Source of the DNA: Onchocerca volvulus
Taxonomy: Eukaryota; Nematoda; Chromadorea; Rhabditida; Onchocercidae
DNA length: 64,000 nt
Reading direction: 5' to 3'
NCBI GenBank assembly: GCA_000499405.2
Contig: HG738138.1
Coordinates: 11,034,888 to 11,098,887, forward strand
The number at the start of each line of letters is the position of its first letter. The first letter of the stretch is position 1. Under the pieces are notes generated by a model. The model did no database searches. It was not told where the DNA came from and saw nothing but the letters and a program-made list of their open reading frames with translations. Below, in pieces: positions 36,001 through 48,900 of the stretch. The position numbers and the translations under genes are program-made.

Positions 36001-37988
36001 TTCATTGAAACAAAAAAAAAAACTAATTTTTTATTATACAACAGAACAAGTAGCAATTACTTACGAAAGAGAGAGGACAAAAGTAAATTTGTTTCTCTGT
36101 AAGTAATTGAACGATTGATAGTCTAAAATACAATAATTTACTGCAAACTTTCTAAATACCACAATTAATTATAATTTATTCGATAATATACTACTATCAT
36201 AGTATAATTTTTCATCTTTTGATTGATAATTGAATGCATTTCTTCAAGAACTTAAATGAAATAAAATAATTCAAAGCAATTCAAATTAAAATGTTGAAAA
36301 TTAAATCTGTTCCACTGGAACTTTTCTGTGAAATTCTTATTACTTCAATTTCACACACTGTTTCATAATATATAAATTTAGCCTTTTATAACAAGAAATT
36401 ATTCTGGATCCATCTGCGAATTTGTTCATTTTTTTAGTCAAGGTTATTAATTTGCCAAACAATTTCTAGTTTTTATAATACATCACAGTTAATACTTTTC
36501 ATCTTGCATACTGTAATAATTCGTATTAATATTTATGTTTATATTTCTATTTTCCCGCTTTAAAAGTGATACGATACCCAGCTATTGTTTTATCAGAGTG
36601 ATATTAGCATATTATTTGCAAAACAAACAAATGAAGCATATTTATTGCTTAGCAGGAAAATGACAATTCAAGTATCATCGAATGCTGTGAATTGAACTTA
36701 ACGTCAAGTATCATCGAGTACCATAATCGAATTAAGTGAAAGTTTTGGCAAAATTTAAGGTTCTCGATTAAACTTTTACCTACTTGATACTTTAATAAAT
36801 CTCATATTTCACTTAATCTCATATTATCATAATCCATTTCTTCATTTACAAATTTTTATTTTTTGGCTTACTTACAGCCCATTTTTTTAATTTTATCTTA
36901 ATGACTAAAGACAAAAGTTTGGGGCTGAATTAGGTTTCATAATTAAGCTAAAAAATTACCAAAATAAGCCATATAAATAAGACCAAAATCTTTAGTAATA
37001 TTATAATTTTCGACAATAGTAATATGAAAACAAAACCTAAAATACAAGCCTAGAAAAAGCCATAACTTTGAATTTTTTTCAGTACTCTATGAAATGCATT
37101 TTGTGTAATATCATATTGTAGATGATAGGATCGCAAATATTATTGTAAATGGAAGTATTAAATTCAATGATATATTTAAAGTCAACTAATGAATTTCAAA
37201 AAAAAAAAAAAAAACTGAAGGACATGGAGGACAAATCATCTACAACATGAGTTAAAAGTAATCAGCAAAAAAGAAAAATTATTTGTCATGCGGGTCAATT
37301 GACCATCTATCGATCGTTCGCAACAATACTTTGATCATATCATCTCAGCAATAGAATAGGAATATGAAAACAACCTTGAAATAGGTACAAGTTACAATGC
37401 GTATAAATAGGAAATGAAATGACAGCAATGAATTTGAGGAATAGAAGATGATTAGATATTAACTGCAATTTGAAATACTTATATTTTCAATTCTTATTTT
37501 TTAAGTTATAGTTTGTCCTTACTTTAAAAACTTTTAAGTCGGCGAAATAGTCGTTAGATTTATAATAATCTGAGTTTTTAAAAAGTTGTGCTTTCCCTTT
37601 TCTTTAAAAGAAAAAAAAGATTTGCGGTGATTTGTTAGTAGCTTTATTCATTAAGCATAATACATGTGCTGGAAATCTAAACTTGAACTATTCAAGAACA
37701 AAAATAATCTAAATCGAAATAGTGAAAAATTTGTATATTCAGCAATGAAATAACAGAAAATAAACAATACTTTAAGTAGAAGCCTCTCACATTCCATTTT
37801 TACAAAAAAAAAAAAAAAAAAAAAATTTAAAAATTTAAAATATCTATGTGAAAAGTTAAGATCAATAATGGATAACTGATCATTAAGGAATATTTTTCGC
37901 CACACCCTCAAAAAAATTCTTTAATTACATACATTAAGTACGGTACATGACCAAATTAATTATGAATTTCTTTTCAGCGATTTGTATT

Positions 37989-38175
37989 TTTATGTTTCTA
38001 GCGTTTTTAATAAAGATACTTTTCTGATATTTTCGATCTTTTTTTTCTTCGTCTTTTTCTCAAAAGAAATACATTTATGCGCATTTTCATGTTTTCAGCG
38101 TTTTTAATAAAAATAATTTTCCGATATTTCCGTTTATTTTGCTTCTTCTGTTTTTCTACAAAAGAAATGCATGCG
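37989..38175. repeat. diverged 97-bp tandem duplication
   Basis: Two copies, each starting near TAGCGTTTTTAATAA or CAGCGTTTTTAATAA (GCG at 38001 and 38098) and ending in ATGCGCAT or ATGCGTGCAT, with AAAAGAAAT shared near the end. Substitutions are scattered throughout, so the duplication is old. Confidence 0.75.
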
Positions 38176-40249
38176 TGCATGCGTAATGTCATTTGATGTC
38201 ATTTGACATTTTGAACGAATAATTTAATCCATTTCAGTATTATTTGCAATGCATGCTTACTTATCAGTTTTGCACGCGTATGAAACTTTTTACTCCATTG
38301 TTGAATTGTTTTCAATATTCCTTGAATAGTTTTTATCCTTGCATATTTCAAATCTTTATTGATAAAAGTACACACTTTTCAATTGCAATCCACCTATTCG
38401 TTGCTGATTTCATTTCCATCCTGATAGCATCATTGAATAAAATTAAAGAGAACATTTCTCTCTAATCGATAACGAATTTTTGCGGGACATTTTTTTAATG
38501 TCCAATAAATCAGTGTCTTAATTTCGATGTAAAAAAATTTATTTCAGAGAATTATCAATACTGCGAGAAAAAATTTCAGGGAATCATACATGTTTTAGCT
38601 AATAATTGTTGGAGTGAATTTCGTAAAATTGACTTATTTTAAATTTCTTCCCTTTTTTTTTTTAAAAAAAAAGGAAAGAAAAGAAAAAAAAAAAGAGAAA
38701 TCATAAATGATTCAAGTCAATTTTCATTCATTATAAAATTTCTGAGTAATACTATCACCCTAATTTATTTTATTATCAAAGTAAGTTTGTTTTTTATTCT
38801 CTCTCATCGTACACTTCCATAATAATAATTAATAATTATTAGGCGTATTTTCTTTTAAATAAAATTATTTTTAAAAATCCAGAAACAATTTTTCTCGTTT
38901 TATAACATTTCAAATTTTGTAAATAAATTTTTAGATAAAATAAAACATGCATTTAATATCAAATTATATTAAATAATTATATCAAAATGTAATTGTTTAA
39001 GAAAAAAGAAAGTGCTAATTAATGATTAGGAATATATACTAACTAATTGATGGTAGTAAAAGCCATCTATGACTGGGAAACATTTTATCAAAGTTACGAA
39101 AATGAGTAAGAAAAAAAAAGAATGGATTGAACCATCTGTAAGGAAAAGAACAACTATTATCATTATTTATTTCAAAAAGCTTGTAACGTTCATGTAATTG
39201 AGAAAATTTTGAGTGGTGAACTTTCTCTCCACAATTTTTTTTTAACTGTTATGCTATATAAATTATTCTACATTATCATTAGCCGATTAAGCTACTTTTC
39301 TTCTTTTTTTTTCAAGAACTGACTTGTTTTTTTCTGACTTCTTTCATACTTGAACTTTCTTTTTCATTAATTCATTTCTTGTCCCGTACTTTGGCTTTTT
39401 TTTTCATTTTGCCATTTCATTTCATTTGACTATCTCCCGCTCCTTAATTCAAGCCAGTTTTATTTGCTATTTATAAACATGTTTTGAGGCAAGGCATTCT
39501 GTGCGAATTGGTTACGGCATTTTGTTGGTTAAACTTTTTTTTTTTCACTTCAAAGTGAAAACTTTTTTTTTTTTGATGCCTAAAAATTATAGAAGTGTAA
39601 GTGCACTTTGATAATATTTTCATCGATGACTGGTTTCGAAGAATCTCTTGCAAACATTGCAATTTTTCGTTTTTTTTTCTTTTTATCTCCTCTCTCTCTC
39701 CCTTTCTCTCTTTTCTATTCTTTTGTAGTTTTTTGAAAATGACAATATTTTGCTGTTAAAAAAAAAATGGAATGCTATATGCTTTGTTTAATTAATCTAA
39801 ACTAAAGAAAAAAAAATCACCAACAAATATTAATGTTATAAGATGTTGTTAAGTTATAAAAGAGATTTAAAAAAAGTTTTTTTAAATTGTCTTTATCATT
39901 GTAGATTTTAATTATGCACTTATTGATTTTCTGCAAAATTCAGATTGTTTTTAAATCCAATCATTTAACTTCTCTTTCAATCGTTTATATCAGTTTAATC
40001 AAAGAATAATGTATTATGTAGAAATAAGTTAGGATTATTTCATATTTCACTCTCTCTTTCTCTCTTAAATGAATCCAACTTTTGAACAATATGATACGGT
40101 ACTCAAGAGTGGAAAAAGGATTTTTTTAAATTCAAGCTTAGACTTCTATCAATCAATTTTGTCTTAATCATCTGTGGAATAAGTGACAAGATTCTAAGAT
40201 TATCCAGGATGATTTGAAAAAAAAAAAAAAATGACATCAAGATTTGACA

Positions 40250-40316
40250 AAATACGACAACGGGCAGGTTGATTTATCCAATATGACAACCGGTAAGTTG
40301 ATGGGTTCATTTACCC
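40250..40316 (+). repeat. partial ~30-bp tandem duplication
   Basis: ATACGACAACGGGCAGGTTG and ATATGACAACCGGTAAGTTG follow one another about 30 bases apart, each followed by a TTTA(T/C)CC element. Confidence 0.6.
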
Positions 40317-40651
40317 AACAAAGAGAAAGAAGAAAAAGTTTGAGGTAATCGATATTTTTGCTATCCTTCTGGTTTTTTCATCACAGTAATCCCGAAAGCG
40401 ATATATTGAGAAGGTCAGAGTTCAAAATCTTCATTTATTTTTTTCAACATACAGTTTTGATACAGTTTTTTTTTTTCTTCCAAGAGAGAGAGGGAAGAAA
40501 GGAGAAATGAAGTTTTTGAATTAAACTTTCTTTGTTTTTTTGTTATTCATATTTGTTTAAAATAATCAGTAAAAATAATTTGGGATGAAGTGAAGAGATT
40601 AATTTAGTGGACATTGATAACTCAAACAGTGGACAGTAATTACAGAATGAT

Positions 40652-40710
40652 AAGGGAGAAGGAATAGAGAGAGAGAAGAGAGGGAGGAGAAGAGAAAGGG
40701 GGAGGGAGAA
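40652..40710 (+). repeat. GA-rich purine tract
   Basis: Dense GAGA and GGAGG units. A second GA tract follows at about 40873-40920, which on the minus strand forms a pyrimidine tract upstream of a possible acceptor. Confidence 0.75.
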
Positions 40711-40751
40711 ATAACAATGGCGAAATATTTAAGAAATAATTTGAACAAAAT

Positions 40752-41060
40752 CTAGTCGGCAATCATCGATAGGTGACGCTGTTGACGTCTTGACAAGGTG
40801 TCCTTAAAGTACATGGAAATGTGCTTGCATCGGGGTAATAGAAGCCAAAGCTGAGATTTGTTTAATTATCTTAGAGAAGGGAAAAGAAGAGAGAAGAAGA
40901 GAAAGAAAGAGGGAGGAAAAAACTAGTAAATTTGAAATAGAGAAATATGAGGAATTGCAAGGATATTAGGTAAAAGGGAGAGGAAAAAAAATTGAAAGTA
41001 CATTGCAAGTGCACTACATACATACATACCACTCATATCGTCCCATTCTATTTTATTCAT
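40752..41060 (-). CDS. candidate minus-strand terminal exon, unknown
   Basis: A CTCAG acceptor at 40853-40851, preceded by a long pyrimidine tract, opens a less AT-rich block running down to 40752. One frame gives LWLLLPRCKHISMYFKDTL and SRRQQRHLSMIAD, then stop. Another gives SFGFYYPDASTFPCTLRTP and CQDVNSVTYR, then stop. A short upstream block at 41060-41030 begins ATG (MNKIEWDDMS) and ends at a strong donor, gtatgt; joining in its phase selects a third, shorter frame. Coding potential is suggested, but the frame cannot be fixed by eye. Confidence 0.25.
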
Positions 41061-41135
41061 TTTCTTGCAAGAATTTTCTGTCTAAAGTAAATTTGAAGCG
41101 AGAATAGATGCATGAGAAAAATTTTGATCCCGCCA

Positions 41136-41580
41136 AATCACCCGAAATTTCCTAGATCACTCGGGAAGGATTGTCACTGTCATATATTACTGTTGAATTT
41201 TTTGAATCACCCGAGAGAAATTACCATCGTCAATCCACGGAAGAATCACTGGATTTTTTGAACCACCCAAAAGGAACTATCACCAATCATCTATCGAAGA
41301 ATTATTGGATTCTTTGAATCATCCGGGAAGGATTACTATCATCATTTACCAAAGAATAATTGAATTCTTGAATTACCCAAAAGGAATTATTATCATCATA
41401 ATTGAGCAATGAATCATCGGATTTCTTGAATCACCCGGGAGAAATTTACCATCGTCATTCACCAACAAATTCATTGAATTTTTTGAATCACGCGGGAGGA
41501 AAACCACTCGACGTGCACTAAAAAATCATTGGATTCTTAAATCACCCACAATTATCATCATCATCCATAAAGAATCTAAG
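41136..41580. repeat. diverged ~56-bp minisatellite, about 8 units
   Basis: Units begin with AATCACCCGGGAG-like sequence at about 41156, 41205, 41261, 41317, 41371, 41429, 41486 and 41539 (spacing 49-58, mostly 53-58). Each continues with ATTACCATCGTCATC-like sequence and ends in GAATCATTGGATTTTTTG-like sequence. Indels change the frame from unit to unit and stops recur, so it does not look coding. It lies about 1.5 kb upstream of the next gene. Confidence 0.88.
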
Positions 41581-42991
41581 AAATAAATTTATGGTATTTA
41601 TTATATGATCAGAAAGAGAACTTTTGGATTTCATTTCTGAAAACTGCTTCAGAAAAAGGTTTGAAAATGGGAAGAATTTCAATAAAGTTTCTTTACTTTT
41701 TCTTCTGCTACTTTTCAATGCCTGGATAAAATTTCCTCCTATTTTCCCCGTTCATCCCAACTTTTCCTTTTGTTGCTTGATTTTTGATATTTCACCGTGA
41801 TGAAATTAATACTGTAAGAAAAAGAAAAAGAAAAAATAAAAGTAATAAACGACTTCTTTTAATTATTTATTCAGGGAAGCTATTCGAATAGCTTCGAGAA
41901 ATGAAAGGAATTAGGTTGAGAATTCAATGATACAACCGGATTTCTTCCAATTCTTCTTATGATTGCCTATTTTCATTCAGAACTAATTATTGCACAATTT
42001 TTGGTATTAAGCATGAGTGCTTGCAAAAAAAAAAAAATGGCTTTAATGACCTTCAAAAGTATTAATAAAATTCAATCATTTAAAAATCCAAAAAAGCCGC
42101 AAAATTGCTTAGATTATCATCGGTTGATGAAGTTGTTTATCTCCTCTCTATCTCTCAAGAAAAAAAAATTTATCTTTAGTTGAAGGGAAAAAAAGATGAA
42201 AGAAGGGAGGAGGAGAAAAGGAATGATGAAAAAAAGGGTGACATATTTTGTCAAAGTTGTTTACTACCTGCTAAATGACTCTTTTTTCTCGCTTAATCTA
42301 AGCATTTTCATTATAATTGTCAATGAGATTTTTATCTTTCGCAATACTTCCAAAGATAACCTTTTCCTTGTATGAGGAAAAGAAAAGCGAAAACTTGATC
42401 TCGACTAGAAAAATATTATCCAAGAAATTGGGAATAAGAATGAAATATAACTATTGAAATCGATGATTTTTTCAATGAATATGACTATTTTTACTGAAGA
42501 TAGTTGACAAAAAAAAAAAAAAAAAAGAATGAAAATACTTGTCCTTTGAAGAGAGAAGTTCATTAGACATCTTTTTCCTCTTTACCTCTCCCTCTCTCTC
42601 TCTCTCCCCAGTATATCCTTAACTTAATCTTTTTTCTACATCTTTCAATACCTGGCTTCATCATTTTTTTTTTCATTCCCTCTTTTTTTTTTCTAATATT
42701 TATTATTTTCTTTCACATTTAAGTGGAATGCATTACCCGTTTTATATATTTAATTTTAATATTCAATTAATAAACAATGCCTATTTTAGGTTTGTATGTG
42801 TTCCAGAAAGAAATTGCAGAAATAGCAGTAGCAGCAATTAGCAAAAATTGAAAGTTGATTACTGTATCAAATTATCTCTAATTTCGTATATATTCTGCGA
42901 AGTTTCTTTTTATAAAATATGTACAGTGATTTGAGGGACTAATTTAATTTTTATTTTTAATCTGAAAGGATTTCATTTCGAGATTTACTCA
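41581..42991. other. upstream region of the 814-residue gene
   Basis: AT-rich with a CT microsatellite at about 42586-42607 and a poly(A) run near 42511. An in-frame TGA near 42933 bounds the following gene. No exon recognised. Confidence 0.45.
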
Positions 42992-45900
42992 ATGGCCGAA
43001 CAACAACAACAACAACAACAGCAAGAGCAACAGGAACAAACAAATAATCAAAGTCGTTTGCCAAGTGATTGGTTTTATTCATCAGTGATGTTAACTAATC
43101 GTTTGGATATCGGTGAACGTGCTGGTGGTATTGATAACTTCCAAATGGATCACCTGGAACAAAATGATCAATCATCATTAACTCGTAACAATCATACGGA
43201 TCCAGAATTTTTGCGTATTTGTCAAACTACCGATGCATCAAATGATTTATATCCTAGTATCAAAACTACTGCTTCTTCCTCCTCTTCACTGAGCAAATTA
43301 TCATTTCAGACTTGTCATCCGGAAACACCTATTTCACATGATAATAAAGTTATTGAAAATCACGACATACTAATCAAACGATCAAACTCAGATGATACTA
43401 ATTTTACTATCAGCAGCAATCTAAATTTTCCAACAACTAATAAATCTAGCATACGTAATTGTGATCATACGATACAAATTCAGCCTCAAAAAAAGCGTAA
43501 TCGACGTGCGAATATGGATCAATTACGTATGACATCAATCTGTAATGATGATAATTGTAATATTGAAAGTAGCAGAAAAAATGATAATATTCAGCTAGGA
43601 AGGATCAAAAAAGTCGTCGAAGATAGTGACGGCGGTGATGGTGCAAGAGGACCGCCCAATGATGTACTTTATTCGCACTCAACAACAAATAGCTCCGATA
43701 AAATGAAATGGGATTGTGGTGGTGTGAGGTGGCCATCATCAGCAAAGCGAACCGGAATGATCACGTCATCGTATTCAGTGAATATCGTCGATTCGCACGA
43801 CAATTCAGGCGCATCAGATGACGGTGATGGTACGACAGGGACGATAGATATTGCTGCTGGTAGTACGAGAATGACTGAACAAACTACGACTGATTCAAAA
43901 TTTGGTGGAAATACCCAGGAAATGATACAGGAGAAGATGGAAGTGATAACAACAACAACAAATGCAGTTCTTGATAACGATGAATCAAAAGGTATTGTTA
44001 TTTCAAAAACAACAATGCAACTTCAGAATGAGTCTAATTTAACGGATTCGGCCATTGTGCCAACAATAGGAACAATATCTTCTCCATCAGGTCTGCAACT
44101 ATCATCGAAGATTGGACTGGATGAACAATCGTTATCACCAACAGCTTCAACGGAAAATTTATCATTGCCTTCCTTAAAGATTCCGATTAAGAAGCGACTC
44201 ATACACAATTCCCTTACATCAGAACCATATAATAATAGTGCAAGAACGACGAATACCTGTACGAACATTTCATCAAATACGTATGATACGTTATCGGAGC
44301 ATCATCAACTTCTACCAACAACGATCGCTTCTGGTGCAGCAATTACAAGTAGTGCTACAGAGAGTGCATTCTCGAGCTGTTATCAAATGATAACAACAGA
44401 ATCAACGGGTACAATGATTAATGATGATTCTGCGCCACCTGTAACTACTTACCCAAAATTGCTAACTGGTAATGATGTTTACGGGATACCTAACTCTGAT
44501 CCATTACCTGTAGCAAATAGCTTATCTGAAGCAGAAATCGTTCATTTGTTATGTCGAAATCTTTGTGATATTGAGCGTATTATCGCACAGCAACGGACTG
44601 CTTATTCTGGAACATCACCAATTCAATTCCCATCATTATTGTCGCAGTGTAACAACGGTGAACAAAAATCACACATAGGCTATACGGGTTCAATAATTCT
44701 ACCGGATCATCAACAGCAACAGCAGCATGAACAATATCGTTATCATCATAATGTTACTATGGAACGGCGACGATCTAATACTTTAGATAGTAGCGATACT
44801 CGACGATTTCATCCATATGCGACAACAACAACTACAACAGCAACAACAACAATGATAACGAAAATAGCACCAACAACAGCCTGTTCTAGCAATAGCATCA
44901 CCGTTTGGTCACCATCGGTACCATCTCGAGCTGATCTCAAGCAGAAATATCTCCGATCCCTAGCACCTGTACTTTACGATTTGCTAACTGATGACTGCGA
45001 ATCGAAGAATTGTCAAAACACCACCGATTCGATGAATTGTTCAATTTTGAAGAGTTGTGTGGAACCATCGATGGATTCATATCTCCGATCCTTATCATTA
45101 TTAGCTGCAACTGCTAGTCTTCCGATCACTAACAACAAATTTGATCATTTACCATTCAATTACATTGATTATTTCACTCTTCAGCAGTGTAGTTTATTAC
45201 TTGGATCAGCACCGGTAACATCCACTGATTTGCTCAAACTGGCTCAGTCTGCAAATCTTTTGTATAGCGCCGCTGTAACTACACCAACAACTAATCCGGA
45301 AACAGTGTTATCCGACAAAATTCCGTTTACCAGCAAAATTGATCAGGTTAATTGATTTTCAAAATTCCATTTATTTTTCATATTGTAAATTTAGTAAGGA
45401 TGAAAATATGCTAAATTAGCTTTCAAAAAGAAAGAAGAAATCCCAAAAAATATAAGTTCAAGTGGCTAAAGAGAATAATAGTTAAAATGACTAAAAACTA
45501 ATTTAAAATTTAAAAAAAAAAACTTATGCAAGTTTCTAAATATCTGCAAAATTTTGTGATTAAAAATTACCAGTGTTCTGCCTATTAATTTAAATCTTTT
45601 GCATTTAAAGTTAAAAAATTTTGGAAAAAAAATTTACGACTGGCGACAATGGGACTAATAGGTCAGCAGCACATTTTGAAAACATTCTGTGCCAATTTTC
45701 AGTAAATTTTAAAGAAAAAGAGAAACAAATTTCTCTTGATAAAAAACGTTCAATGTACATTTAATTTCACAAATTTAGCTTTGTATAAATGGGTTTTTTG
45801 TACCATGTTTCGATCATTGCTCTCAACTTAGTGCTATTTTAGCGGTAAATACAATTCAGACTTATAGAAAAGATTGTTCAAATGTAATAGATACAAATGA

Positions 45901-48900
45901 AGTTAAAAGAAATTTGCAAATTGAAAAGCGAGATGTGAACATTAATTATATCTTTTCAAGATTTCTTTGTGAATTTAAAATCTTTCCTCATAAAAAATCT
46001 TGATAAAATTAATGAAATTATGAAAACTATGAGATAGATGCATTATTTCGCAGTAATGTTCAATTAGCTGGAAGGCAAAAAAACAGATGAGAGAAATTAT
46101 AATTTATCAAAATACAATTAAGGTTATCTCTTATTTATGTACTTCCTATTTGATCGGCTATACTCACAAAAAAAAAAAAAAAAAAAAAAAATTTTTCAAT
46201 TTCTTGAATTTTTCATTCTAAAAGAGTTCAATATCCGACCGTAAATTCTTTTTTGTTTGTTTGTTTATTTTTAATTTGAAATTAATCAATTACTCTGTTA
46301 TTTATATGCCATCGTGTTGGATGATATCCGTTTATCTTCTTTTATGTTGATTTCATTGGTATCGTTTCTTCCCATTTCTTCACTATCGCTTATTCATCTC
46401 ACTTTTGATGTTATCTCTATGATATTTCAAAACTCATTTGGATTCCAATGCTAATTAACCAAATGATTAATTGTGAAAATTTTCTTTTTTTTTTTATTGT
46501 TTAGGATCATCAGATCATTCTCGCAAAATATCACCGTAAATAAATATTTGAGATCATTATTATATAAGTGTAGGAATGCATAAATCCTAAAACCTGTTCC
46601 AAGTGTAGGAATCGATTAAATCTTGAAAATTCATTCATATAGTTTTCTTTTAAAAATTTTCTTTTTCCTACTTTTTACAAAAATATTGATCTGAAAATTT
46701 CACATGTTTACAATTCAAAGTTTCAATCAAATGATTTTCGTTGCATGAGATTTCAATTATTTTAACTACGCTTTTTTTTTTATTTATATAGATGGAAAAA
46801 AATGAAGCCAATTCTTTCCCTCTACCCAATTGCAGCAGCAATTTTTCGTTGACTCATATAATATCATGCTTTTTTTTGTAAATAAAAAAAAAAAAAACAG
46901 GATAAAAAAATAAACTTTACCTTGGCATAATGCCAAAACTTTCGTTTTTTTTTCTCTCTTTCAAGCAAAGCAATAATAATTACATGAGTACTCGTAAACA
47001 TCACGAAGTATGTCGCCCAAGGCCAAAGAATCTCATAAAAAATTTAATACAGTAATCCATAGCTTTGTTTATGGTTAAGTTGCACTTATTCTGTAGAATG
47101 AAAAAAAAAAACATCGATCCTAGAAATAAGTACATTTCAATCAACCAACCATTTCGTTATGATATTTAAAACCGGATGGAAAAAATGCACTTATTCTATC
47201 GAAATAATATATATTAGTTTATTTGTCTAATTTTTCTCATTAATTTTAAGTTTATTTATCAGCAAATATCAATCAGTTGATTAACTAAAAAAAAAATCTA
47301 GTAAGTATACATGTTTAATAAATATAGATTCACTTATTTCTACCTATCATTCATTTATTCATTCATCAGTTTATCCATCCAACATTTGCTTCATCTCATA
47401 GCGCGCAAGTTCCGCTCACCAAAAATAGCCCTTGGAGTACACACTCAATGTCTATTTTCATTCGAGCAAGCAAGATGTCGTACTCGGTTGGAGACGTTTC
47501 TTCTCACAATTCCTCTAATCTTCACCAAATATAACAGCTTCATTGCGTACTCCAGCTATTGATCAATCAATCAATCAATCAGTCAATTTATCTATCCATT
47601 ATCTATTTATTTTTCATCCATCTATCCTCTTCTTCTTCTTCTGCTTCGATAAGTTTGAAGAGGAAAGATAAGAAATATGTTTGTGCTTTGTGCACTTTTT
47701 GTTGTTGTTCATTGCTGTAGAAATTATTTTTGAATGGAGTGTTTTGGACATCAACCGGATGTACTTTTCATTGCATCACTCATTTAATTTCCATTTCACT
47801 TCCATCTTCCCTCCATTTCTTTTATTTCCATTTCTTTTTTTTATTTTTTTCCATGTTTCCCTTTTTCCTTTTCCCTCCCTCTCTCTCTCCATTTCTCTCC
47901 ATTTTCGACATTTTTGTGAGGGCGAAAAGTCTTTTTTTCTGGAAATTTTTGTTGATTATATGGATCTTCATTTTCCATCTCATCCTTATCATTTTTTCTA
48001 CTTTTTCTTTTTTTCTTTTTTTTTCCTGCAAAGAAAAAAACAAAATTTGGGGGAAAATGAGAGAGAAAAAAGATCAAATTAAAAAAAAAAATACAGATCC
48101 TTTACAAGAAAAAAAAAGCGAAGAGGAATTTGCGAATTTCAAATTTATTCTGTTAAATGCTAAGAGAGAGAGGGAGAGATAGAGAGTGAAAGAGAGGGAG
48201 AGAAAGAAACAGGAAAGGAAACATTATCCAAAAATTTTTTTTTTACTTTGCATTATTAAATGATGACATATTATCACCGTTTTCCTTATTTTATATCAGC
48301 TAACATTTCATTTAATATTTTGAAAAAATAAGGCAAAAGGATGAAGAAAAGGAATGATAAGAGAATGAGAAGGGAAAAAAAGATACGGTAATCACAAAAA
48401 AACAGTAAAGAAAAAAGGACATTTGATAGTTATGAATGAAAATTATTACTCTTGAGTTAGAACATTTGTGATAATTTATTATTAAAAGAAAGCATTTGCA
48501 CAAATTAGTATTATATTTTGCAAAGAAAATTAATCTATCATTGTAGAAAAGTAATATCAAAGCCAGTGATAAGATCGTTCATTTATAAGCAAGAAAACTT
48601 TAGGTTTATTCGATTTTTAACTATTTTCTATTAAATTTAGTTGAAATTTCTTGACAAAAATATCCTGCAAATTAAAAATTTTTCATGCCACTTATTCTGG
48701 TTTTCATACTTTTTGAGTTATATTCATGGCTTCATCTAATTCCATTTTCTTTCTTGAATGAGATTTAAAAGAATTTGTTAATTCGATTATTTCAGTATTT
48801 ATAAAATAATAATAATTTTCCGTAAACGGCAGAAAGTTACAAACGCTACGTAGACGTTAGCATTAAAATTATAAAACTTTGAATCCTCATCTATTTAATT

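Larger units (their letters stand above)
33078..40751. other. intergenic AT-rich stretch
   Basis: No gene supported. It contains homopolymers, a 97-bp tandem duplication (37989-38175), a 13-bp direct repeat at 36669 and 36705, a partial ~30-bp duplication at 40250-40316, and a less AT-rich patch at 37275-37360 that is open in several frames (for example NYLSCGSIDHLSIVRNN on +) but lacks clear splice context. Confidence 0.45.

Noticed and set aside
44023..44268. 81-codon minus-strand frame
   Set aside because: Antisense of the 2.4-kb exon, whose sense frame is far longer.
47681..48182. Overlapping Phe/Ser/Leu- and Lys/Arg-rich frames on both strands
   Set aside because: They come from a long pyrimidine-rich tract; composition alone explains the lack of stops.
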